Assembly: GCA_028819005.1 (NCBI GenBank)
Contig: JAPPMP010000006.1
Span: forward strand, 1 to 47,183
Direction of reading: 5' to 3'
DNA: 47,183 nt
From: Acidimicrobiaceae bacterium
GTDB taxonomy: Bacteria > Actinomycetota > Acidimicrobiia > Acidimicrobiales > Aldehydirespiratoraceae
Part shown: positions 41,400 through 47,183 of the stretch, one piece after another
Layout: each line of letters begins with the position of its first letter
Position numbering within the stretch: the stretch's first letter is position 1
Position numbers and translations under genes: made by a program
The notes under the pieces: model-generated
The model's database searches: none
What the model was told of the DNA's origin: nothing
Seen by the model: only the letters and a program-made list of their open reading frames with translations

Positions 41400-41563
41400 C
41401 CATATTGATCGGGAACTGCGAAGTTGCCATATCGACCGGGAACTGCGTAGACACGCGGGAAAGTTCAACTGGCGGAGGGTTGTCGCCTGTGGCCGAGGGG
41501 CTTGGCGTCGAACATCTCTTTGAGTTGACGGGCGCGGAGGTCGTGGGTGCTCACCACACATCT
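41400..41563 (-). mobile_element. Possible insertion-sequence end remnant
   Basis: Two 21-bp copies of a unit read on the reverse strand as CGCAGTTCCCGGTCGATATG lie at 41400-41420 and 41427-41447 (27-bp period, 2 mismatches). On the same strand a short frame (41563-41465) reads STHDLRARQLKEMFDAKPLG and ends just before the repeats, as a transposase tail would before a terminus. Repeated terminal units are known for IS21-type elements, but I cannot confirm the family. The rest of 41360-41626 shows nothing. Confidence 0.35.
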
Positions 41564-41626
41564 CTATGCGTTCCTAGCCCGAACAACTGCACCCGGACAA
41601 TCGTGAAGCCCCAGCAGCACGGCGGG

Positions 41627-42394
41627 TCAGAACCTCATCTGCTGAATCTGGGCGGAGAGTCCGCCGTCGAGCACCCACAATTGGCCGGTCGCGTAGCGGG
41701 CTTCGTCACAAGCAAGCCAGTGGACGAGGTTGGCCATGTCGGTCGGTGTGCCGATGGTTCTGAGCGGATGCACGCGCTCGGCTTCAGCGCGGGCTTCAGC
41801 CGGGTCCACCCCGTCCGGGATGAACTGTTGGAGCATCGGCGTGTCGATGTAGCCGGGACAGATCGCGTTGACACGGATGCCCTCGGGCCCATAGTCGCAT
41901 GCCATCGCCTTTGTGAGGGCATGCACCGCGCCCTTGGTGGCGCAGTAGGCGGCCAGCTTGGGATCGGCCAGGTAGCCGTCATAGGAACCGAAGTTGATGA
42001 TCGAGGCGTGGGCTGACCTGCGCAGGAGCGGCAGCGCGTGCTTCGATGTGAGGAACGTGCCGGTGACGTTGATCGCGAAGATCCGGTTCCACTCGTCGAG
42101 GGTCGTCTCGTCGATTGCCTTCTCGATCTCGATTCCCGCGGCGTTAACCACGATGTCGAGGCGATCGTGGCGCTCTCTGATCGTTGCGACGCCCGCAACG
42201 ACTTCGTCCTCGGAGGTGACGTCGAAACGCAGGAATTCACCAGCTGCCGGCGATGGACCGATCGTCCCATGGTCGTCGAGGTCGGCGGCGTACACGAAAG
42301 CCCCCTCAGTTGCGAAACGCGCGCAGACGGCGCGGCCGGCGCCGCCTCGACCGCCTGTCACGAGAGCGACTCTCCCTTCGAGCGTTCCGGCCAC
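41627..42394 (-). CDS. Short-chain dehydrogenase/reductase
   Basis: A 255-residue classical SDR. The cofactor motif is TGGRGGAG (13-20), NAAG is at 84-87, Ser137 lies in NFGSYDG, and the catalytic pair YCATK is Y150/K154. The C-terminus has VHWLACDEARYATGQLWVLDGG. The Asp in YAADLDD suggests NAD preference. Its GTG overlaps the stop of the Rieske gene by 1 bp, so the two form an operon and it may oxidise the alcohol the oxygenase makes. The substrate is unknown. Confidence 0.88.
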   Translation of the reverse strand: MAGTLEGRVALVTGGRGGAGRAVCARFATEGAFVYAADLDDHGTIGPSPAAGEFLRFDVTSEDEVVAGVATIRERHDRLDIVVNAAGIEIEKAIDETTLDEWNRIFAINVTGTFLTSKHALPLLRRSAHASIINFGSYDGYLADPKLAAYCATKGAVHALTKAMACDYGPEGIRVNAICPGYIDTPMLQQFIPDGVDPAEARAEAERVHPLRTIGTPTDMANLVHWLACDEARYATGQLWVLDGGLSAQIQQMRF

Positions 42395-43518
42395 TACTCA
42401 GATCTCCTGTAGGCGTCCAGCACGAGACCGTGGAAGTGGTGCAGCCCGTGTTCGGACAGGCCCGATCCGTCGGGATCGCTGATGATGCGGCCCTGTTGGA
42501 ATGCCGGCGTCGACATGCCCCGCTGGACGCTCTCCACGAGGTTTATGTCCTCCACTTGGAGAATTCCGTCGAGGTAGCGGATCGACTCGAGTTCGGCCCC
42601 GGTCGGTTCGGCGGTCTCATAGAAGAAGTCGTAGGTCTCATAGGTGAGGGCGGGTCCGGCCGGGATGATCTTCAGGATGCTGAAGTTGCCCCGACCGGGG
42701 TAGCGCATCATGGCCGTGTTGGGCCATAGCCACCAGACCGCGTGGTCTTTGACGGCGGCGTCGCTCACGTCGTAGGCGCTGTTCGGGGTCTTTCCGGCTT
42801 CGGCCATGTGGCTTGAGTAGATGCCGTGGGTGGTCACCTTGTAGGTGTCCATGTCGACCAAGGAGACGAAGTCCTTGTGCGCGATGTGGCAGTGGTAGCA
42901 CTCGAGGAAGTTGTCGACCACGTTCTTCCAGTTGCTTTTGATTTCGTAGGTGAGGCGGTGTGCGTGAGTCAGTTGTTCGACGTCGGGCGCCCATCTTCGG
43001 ATCTCTGCTGCGAGGTCGCCGGACTGCTCTGCGAGCGACGCCGCTTCCGAATCCAGGTTGACGTAGACGAATCCACAGAACTCGTTGACCTGGACCGGTT
43101 CGAGACAGATCTTGCCGACGTCGAAATCCTCCAGGTGATTCGTGTGCCGGGCGGCCTTGAGCTGCCCCGTCAGGTCGTAGGACCATCCGTGGTAGGGGCA
43201 CACGAGATTCTGCAGCCGGCCCTCGCCGCCGACGAGCTCGTGGGCCCGGTGCTTGCACACGTTGTAGAAGGCGCGAAGTTCACCGCCGTGGTCTCGTAGC
43301 ACGACGATCGGCATGCCGGCGACCGTGTCGGCGATGAAACTGCCTGGTTGCTCGAGCTTCTCGCGATGGCAGACCCATTGCCAGGAGCGGCTGATGATCT
43401 CGCTCTGGTCGATCTTGAACCAGCGCGGCAGCGTGTAGGCGTCGACATGCAACGAGAACGACACACCCGGGTCGGGATGCCATCCGTGCCCGATATCGAC
43501 TGGCGTGGGTATGTTCAT
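42394..43518 (-). CDS. Rieske non-haem iron oxygenase, alpha subunit
   Basis: A 374-residue oxygenase. The Rieske 2Fe-2S ligands are C88-K-H90 and C107-P-Y-H110. The mononuclear iron site follows in VDNFLECYHCHIAH (H209 and H214), and the C-terminal SRPBCC domain is of normal size. Such enzymes hydroxylate or demethylate aromatic or quaternary-amine substrates using a separate reductase, which is not in the window. It is co-transcribed with the SDR. A palindrome-rich region lies upstream. Confidence 0.9.
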   Translation of the reverse strand: MNIPTPVDIGHGWHPDPGVSFSLHVDAYTLPRWFKIDQSEIISRSWQWVCHREKLEQPGSFIADTVAGMPIVVLRDHGGELRAFYNVCKHRAHELVGGEGRLQNLVCPYHGWSYDLTGQLKAARHTNHLEDFDVGKICLEPVQVNEFCGFVYVNLDSEAASLAEQSGDLAAEIRRWAPDVEQLTHAHRLTYEIKSNWKNVVDNFLECYHCHIAHKDFVSLVDMDTYKVTTHGIYSSHMAEAGKTPNSAYDVSDAAVKDHAVWWLWPNTAMMRYPGRGNFSILKIIPAGPALTYETYDFFYETAEPTGAELESIRYLDGILQVEDINLVESVQRGMSTPAFQQGRIISDPDGSGLSEHGLHHFHGLVLDAYRRSE

Positions 43519-43533
43519 GGTGTCTGCCTCAGC

Positions 43534-43574
43534 GTGAGACTAGACCCCTTTGCGAACGATCGTTCAAGTCTCAC
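43534..43574. promoter_or_regulatory. Palindromic control region of the Rieske-SDR operon
   Basis: A perfect 12-bp palindrome, GAACGATCGTTC (43554-43565), of the kind bound by TetR-family repressors, lies inside a larger inverted repeat GTGAGACT (43534-43541) / AGTCTCAC (43567-43574). It is 16-56 bp upstream of the Rieske start. No TetR gene is in the window, so the regulator would act from elsewhere. Confidence 0.55.
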
Positions 43575-43701
43575 ATGCGAAGACGCATCGTCGACTTTCG
43601 CTAGCGACGTTAGGTGATCAAGGCGTCGACAGCGGGTTTGATCTCGGGCCAGCGGATCGGTGGCGTGAGGCGGTCGAGGCTGGCGGCGCGCTCTGCGAGC
43701 G

Positions 43702-44514
43702 CTAGGGGAGTTGCAGCCAGCAGGCGTCGTGTACAGCGGCGGCCATGGACACCGGGCCCTTGGCCGTCATCGCGGGGTTGAAGACCTCGGCGGCCACGAA
43801 CACCGAAGATCCGATGTGGTCCAACGCCGACCAGAGCGAGGCGTAGTCGACCGTCCCGGCACCGGGGAGACGACGGTCGTTCATGGCTTCTGTCTCCAGA
43901 TCCTCTCCCGGTGCGGGCCCTGGATCACACATCTGCACGTACGCCACGCGTTCGCCGGGAACCGAGCGGAGCAAGTCTAGATCAGGACCCCCGGGCTGGC
44001 GGACCCAATGCCAGGCGTCGATCAGAACGGTGGCATTCTCGGCGCCGCTGGCGACCACCAGGTCGTTGGCCGCAGAAAAAGTCGGCACCCCGGCCCAAGG
44101 CAGGAACTCCAACGCGATGACCATGTCGGCGGTAGCCGCCACCTCCGCCAGCATCGCCAATCCGTCGGCCGCCGCGCTCTGGTCTTCGATCGGCCCCAGA
44201 CAAGCGGCCCCGACAATGTGCGCCCCGAACTGAGAACCCGTCTCAACCAGACCTGCAACCTCAGCACGGGCTGCGTCACTCGGCCCCGAGGCCCAGCTGA
44301 TGGCGGCTTCCACCGCCCTCACCGACAGTCCCGAATCGAGTACCACGTTGGCCGCCTGCGGACCGGCGAGCATGAGATGGAACGCCCACAGGCTGACCTC
44401 GTCGAACCCGGCTTGCGCGGTGGCGTTGATGTAGCCGCGGAAGGAGTCTGCGTCGACCCTCATCGGGTCGGGCAGCAAGGTGGACGGGCAGTTGCCGAGG
44501 GAATCGATCTTCAT
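43702..44514 (-). CDS. Sugar phosphate isomerase/epimerase-like TIM-barrel protein
   Basis: A 270-residue protein of the xylose-isomerase-like TIM-barrel family. Likely metal ligands are the Glu in VIALEFLPW, the Asp in VLIDAWHWV, the YVQMCDPGPAP loop and the Glu in VAAEVFNPAM. The family includes isomerases, epimerases, dehydratases and endonuclease IV relatives, so the reaction cannot be named. It is separated from the Rieske gene by about 180 bp that contain no convincing gene. Confidence 0.8.
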   Translation of the reverse strand: MKIDSLGNCPSTLLPDPMRVDADSFRGYINATAQAGFDEVSLWAFHLMLAGPQAANVVLDSGLSVRAVEAAISWASGPSDAARAEVAGLVETGSQFGAHIVGAACLGPIEDQSAAADGLAMLAEVAATADMVIALEFLPWAGVPTFSAANDLVVASGAENATVLIDAWHWVRQPGGPDLDLLRSVPGERVAYVQMCDPGPAPGEDLETEAMNDRRLPGAGTVDYASLWSALDHIGSSVFVAAEVFNPAMTAKGPVSMAAAVHDACWLQLP

Positions 44515-44599
44515 TCACTGAGTCTCGCCAATCCAGCGGTCCGCCGCCAATCCCGCAGGCCAATGTGCCTCCAGTGCGGCGATCAGACAGAATCAAGAA

Positions 44600-45379
44600 G
44601 TGACCGAAAAGCTGATCCTGGAAATCGATGGCCCGATAGCGACCATCACCAACAACAACACCGCAAAGCACAACGCCTTCGACGATGAAATGGACGGCCA
44701 ACTGTTCGCGATATTCGACGAACTCATCGCAACCCCCTCAGTCCGGGCGGTGATCTGGAGGGGGGAGGGCGAGAACTGGTCCTCGGGCCGCGACGTCGCC
44801 GCGATAGGCGCCAATGTCACCGAGATGACCCACCACGAGTTGATGACGCGCGGGCACAGGGGAATCCAGAAAATCTGGGAACTGGAAGCCCCCATAATCG
44901 TGGCCATCCAGGGCTGGGCCATCGGCGGTTCGTTCCAACGGGCGCTCATGTGCGACATCCGCATCGCTGCAGACGGCGCACGTTTCATGTTGCCCGAAGT
45001 CGACTACGGCGTGATCCCCGACACCGGTGGCATGGGTGTGCTCTACGAGATGTGCGGCCATGGACTGGTCAGCGACATGGTCCTGACAGGGCGGATCCTA
45101 GGCGTCGAAGAAGCCCTCGCCCACGGCATCGTCAGCCGTATCGTCGAACCCGACGAACTCGACAGCATCGCCAAAGAGATGGCCGAGAAGATCGCGGCGT
45201 CTCCAGCGGTCACAGTGAAACTGGCCCGCCGGGTCATCAGCCACCTGTCACGGCCCGAGATCCGCTCATCGATGGAGGATGAGCTGGTCTACCAGACCTT
45301 CCTCAACAAATCCGAGGACTTCGCAGAGTTCAGAGCAGCCCGCGCCGAAGGGCGCGAGCCGAACTACCGGGGATCGTGA
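44600..45379 (+). CDS. Enoyl-CoA hydratase/isomerase family protein
   Basis: A 259-residue crotonase. The oxyanion-hole segments are SSGRDVAAIG and AIQGWAIGGSFQRALMCD, and the second region is LPEVDYGVIPDTGG. At the place of the first catalytic Glu of enoyl-CoA hydratase there is Gln113, while the second Glu (E133) is kept, so isomerase activity is more likely than hydration. GTG start. The next gene begins in its stop codon, and the pair would suit metabolism of unsaturated acyl-CoA. Confidence 0.85.
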   Translation: MTEKLILEIDGPIATITNNNTAKHNAFDDEMDGQLFAIFDELIATPSVRAVIWRGEGENWSSGRDVAAIGANVTEMTHHELMTRGHRGIQKIWELEAPIIVAIQGWAIGGSFQRALMCDIRIAADGARFMLPEVDYGVIPDTGGMGVLYEMCGHGLVSDMVLTGRILGVEEALAHGIVSRIVEPDELDSIAKEMAEKIAASPAVTVKLARRVISHLSRPEIRSSMEDELVYQTFLNKSEDFAEFRAARAEGREPNYRGS

Positions 45380-46278
45380 TGGCCGACGACGAGACGCCGC
45401 AAGGGCTCCCGGAACCGCCGCCGCCGGGGGCTTCTGCGCTGCCCTCGGGCACCTTCGACGGCACCGCGGTGCTAGTGACCGGCGCCGGTACCGGTTTGGG
45501 CAAGGGAATTGCCCGAGAATTCGCCCGTCTCGGGGCGAGCATCGTGATCGCCAGCCGCAAACAGGAGAATCTGGATGCCGGCCGTGCGGCCATCGAAGAG
45601 CTGGGAGCACCGGTTGAAACGGCGATCTGCGATATCCGCGACCCCGAGTCGATCTCCGCCATGCTCGATTCGGCTGTGGCGGCCTTTGGAACTCCCCAAG
45701 TCTGCGTCAACAACGCGGCCGCCAATTTTCCTGTGCCGGCCGAGGATATGTCGCCCAATGCCTGGCGAGCCGTCGTCGACGTCACGCTGAACGGAACGTT
45801 CTTCGTCGCCCGCGAGTTCGCAAGGCGCCACCTCGCTGCCAAGACCCCGGCGAGCATCATCAACGTAGGGGCCAGCTACGCATGGACCGGCGGCCCGGGA
45901 TTCGCGCATTCCGCCGCCGCCAAAGCCGGCGTGAAGAACATGGTTGAGAGCCTCGCTGTGGAATGGGGGCCCTACGGGATCCAGGTCAACGGCCTGGTGC
46001 CCGGCCTTATCCCCCACGAGGACATGACCGCCGACATCACCGCGAACCTGCAACGAGCCGATCCCGAGAAAGATCTGTTGCAGCCCGCCATGCGCGTCGG
46101 CACCCGTCGAGAGTTCGGCTGGGCCGCGACATTCCTGGCCAGCCCCTACGCCCGTTTCATCACCGGCCACACCCTTGTCGTCGATGGAGCGAACTGGCAG
46201 CGCCGCTTCATGACGAACCCGACGGTGGTCCCGATCCGCGATCAGATGAACAGGGGTCCGTTCAACCCCGAAGGTTGA
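45379..46278 (+). CDS. SDR of the 2,4-dienoyl-CoA reductase type
   Basis: A 299-residue SDR with a Pro-rich N-terminal extension. The cofactor motif is VTGAGTGLGKG, and NNAAANFPVPAEDMS is typical of dienoyl-CoA reductases. In HSAAAKAGV the Lys (K182) is kept, but the usual Tyr four residues earlier is Ser, as in peroxisomal DECR. It likely reduces 2,4-dienoyl-CoA with NADPH during breakdown of polyunsaturated acids. ATG at 45379 shares one base with the crotonase stop. Confidence 0.85.
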   Translation: MADDETPQGLPEPPPPGASALPSGTFDGTAVLVTGAGTGLGKGIAREFARLGASIVIASRKQENLDAGRAAIEELGAPVETAICDIRDPESISAMLDSAVAAFGTPQVCVNNAAANFPVPAEDMSPNAWRAVVDVTLNGTFFVAREFARRHLAAKTPASIINVGASYAWTGGPGFAHSAAAKAGVKNMVESLAVEWGPYGIQVNGLVPGLIPHEDMTADITANLQRADPEKDLLQPAMRVGTRREFGWAATFLASPYARFITGHTLVVDGANWQRRFMTNPTVVPIRDQMNRGPFNPEG

Positions 46279-46311
46279 CCGCAACTGCTCGCTCGACCCG
46301 CGGGCAGGGCG

Positions 46312-46317
46312 TAGCCT
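46312..46317 (+). promoter_or_regulatory. -10 box of a predicted leaderless promoter (TauE gene)
   Basis: TAGCCT ends 7 nt before the ATG at 46325. No SD is present. The same hexamer and spacing occur before the DUF512 gene. Confidence 0.45.
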
Positions 46318-46324
46318 ACAGCGC

Positions 46325-47065
46325 ATGGAGGCCATCCATGTCGTGCTTCTCCTCGGTGGTGGTTTCCTTGCAGGGGTCATCAACACGATGGCTGGTGGGG
46401 GATCGCTGCTGACGGTTCCTCTGCTGGTGTTCGCTGATGTACCCGGCAATGCTGCCAACGGCTCCAATCGGGTGGGGGTGCTTGCAGGTTCGTTGAGCGC
46501 CACGGGCACTTTCCGCCGATTGGGTGTGTCCGGATGGACGGGCATCGGTCGAATCCTGCTACCGGCAGTGGCCGGCTCGCTGGTCGGCTCGGTCCTCATC
46601 TCACGATTGACCGACGACGATTTCGAGCGTGTCTTCGGTTTGGTGATGATCCCGCTGTTGGTGTTGTCGTTGTGCAAGCCGGACCCCGAGAAGCTGCATG
46701 ACCGCCCTCAATGGTCTCCGTGGATCACTGCGATCGTGTTCTTCGCGGTCGGGATATACGGAGGCGCGATCCAGGCTGGGGTCGGGCTGATATTGATCGT
46801 TGCGCTGACCAGAGCGGGCATAGACATCGTGACTGCCAACCACATAAAGGTGATCGTCGCGTTCGTCTACACAGCGTTCGCGCTGCCGGTGTTCATTGTC
46901 AACGGCGACGTCCACTGGTTGCCGGCGATCGTGCTCGCGGCAGGCGTGGGGGTGGGATCGTTCGTGGGTGCCCACATCACCGTTTCTGGTGGTGAGCGGG
47001 TGGTGCGACCGGTCCTAGTCGTTGCCGTCGCGGTTATGGCCGGCCGCCTCCTGGGCCTTTACTAG
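46325..47065 (+). CDS. TauE/SafE family membrane permease
   Basis: A 246-residue membrane protein with about eight hydrophobic helices. The N-terminal LLGGGFLAGVINTMAGGGSL and the second-half repeat VGIYGGAIQAGVGLILI are the two characteristic Gly-rich motifs. Members export sulfite, sulfoacetate or other organic anions. The substrate is unknown, and the nearby acyl-CoA genes do not point to sulfur metabolism. Confidence 0.88.
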   Translation: MEAIHVVLLLGGGFLAGVINTMAGGGSLLTVPLLVFADVPGNAANGSNRVGVLAGSLSATGTFRRLGVSGWTGIGRILLPAVAGSLVGSVLISRLTDDDFERVFGLVMIPLLVLSLCKPDPEKLHDRPQWSPWITAIVFFAVGIYGGAIQAGVGLILIVALTRAGIDIVTANHIKVIVAFVYTAFALPVFIVNGDVHWLPAIVLAAGVGVGSFVGAHITVSGGERVVRPVLVVAVAVMAGRLLGLY

Positions 47066-47183
47066 TGGTGTGTGGCGGGTTTGGTGGTCTGGTTGGGGGT
47101 TGTTTGTCCTGGGGTTGTTTTGTGGATAGATGTGTTATGGCGCCTGGCTTGGCCTGGGATCATTGGCGGCGATGTCCGGGTGC
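47066..47183 (+). other. Window end, possible start of a further gene
   Basis: After the permease stop the sequence is unusually T/G-rich, then ATG at 47137 opens a frame (MAPGLAWDHWRRCPG) that runs off the window. It is too short to identify. Confidence 0.2.

Noticed and set aside
43610..43701. Reverse-strand frame ending IRWPEIKPAVDALIT
   Set aside because: It reads like the end of a protein, but there is no start, no room before the isomerase gene and no family I can name.

Overview
The window is GC-rich bacterial DNA, most likely from an uncultured actinobacterium of the class Acidimicrobiia. The basis is indirect: a BldD-type regulator, a FolP2-type DHPS paralogue with mycobacterium-like motifs, a PAC2-family protein, frequent GTG starts, 4-bp ATGA/GTGA gene overlaps, and the order comEA-comEC-folP2-holA-rpsT(reverse)-lepA-hrcA-dnaJ. 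No 16S gene is present, so the class is an inference. Several genes start 6-7 nt after a TANNNT hexamer with no Shine-Dalgarno sequence, which suggests leaderless mRNAs.

Layout. 1-3.7 kb: tRNA-Ala, a GT-C-like membrane protein, a PAC2 protein and a thioredoxin-TPR protein. 3.7-11.9 kb: an alpha-galactoside utilisation locus, with lacI-galK facing away from a GH4 glycosidase and a CUT1 ABC importer (binding lipoprotein and two permeases), and a convergent MsmK/UgpC-type ATPase. A perfect LacI-type palindrome overlaps the -35 box of the GH4 promoter. 12-26.1 kb: conserved core (DNA uptake, replication, translation, heat-shock control, der), interrupted by a reverse-strand pair encoding a membrane pseudokinase and a LysM protein.

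26.1-40 kb is accessory DNA. It opens with the 3' part of a tRNA-Arg(UCU) gene and a hairpin-rich leader before a SpoIIE/RsbU-type phosphatase. Three toxin-antitoxin modules follow (CcdA-like/MazF, HipBA, RHH/Doc), mixed with debris: a cut-off AAA ATPase, a one-and-a-half-repeat type I-E CRISPR remnant, an in-frame chimeric micro-ORF joining a PaeR7I/XhoI-like restriction gene to a zinc-ribbon membrane protein gene, and a transposase fragment. Then comes an intact defence block: a McrB-like AAA+ protein with a long coiled-coil N-terminus, its DUF2357 nuclease partner, and a convergent PaeR7I/XhoI-type restriction enzyme and N6-adenine methylase. A PhyH fragment, three GC-rich repeats and tRNA-Pro(GGG) close the block.

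40-47 kb is catabolic: a Cache-domain lipoprotein, an SDR plus Rieske oxygenase operon with palindromic upstream sites, a TIM-barrel isomerase, a crotonase plus 2,4-dienoyl-CoA-reductase-like pair, and a TauE/SafE exporter.

I see no intact, wholly new system that can be proved from sequence alone. The best leads are the CRISPR/chimera scar at 30.7-31.0 kb, the McrB-like/DUF2357 pair next to the XhoI-type R-M genes, the pseudokinase-LysM operon, and the structured leader upstream of the phosphatase.
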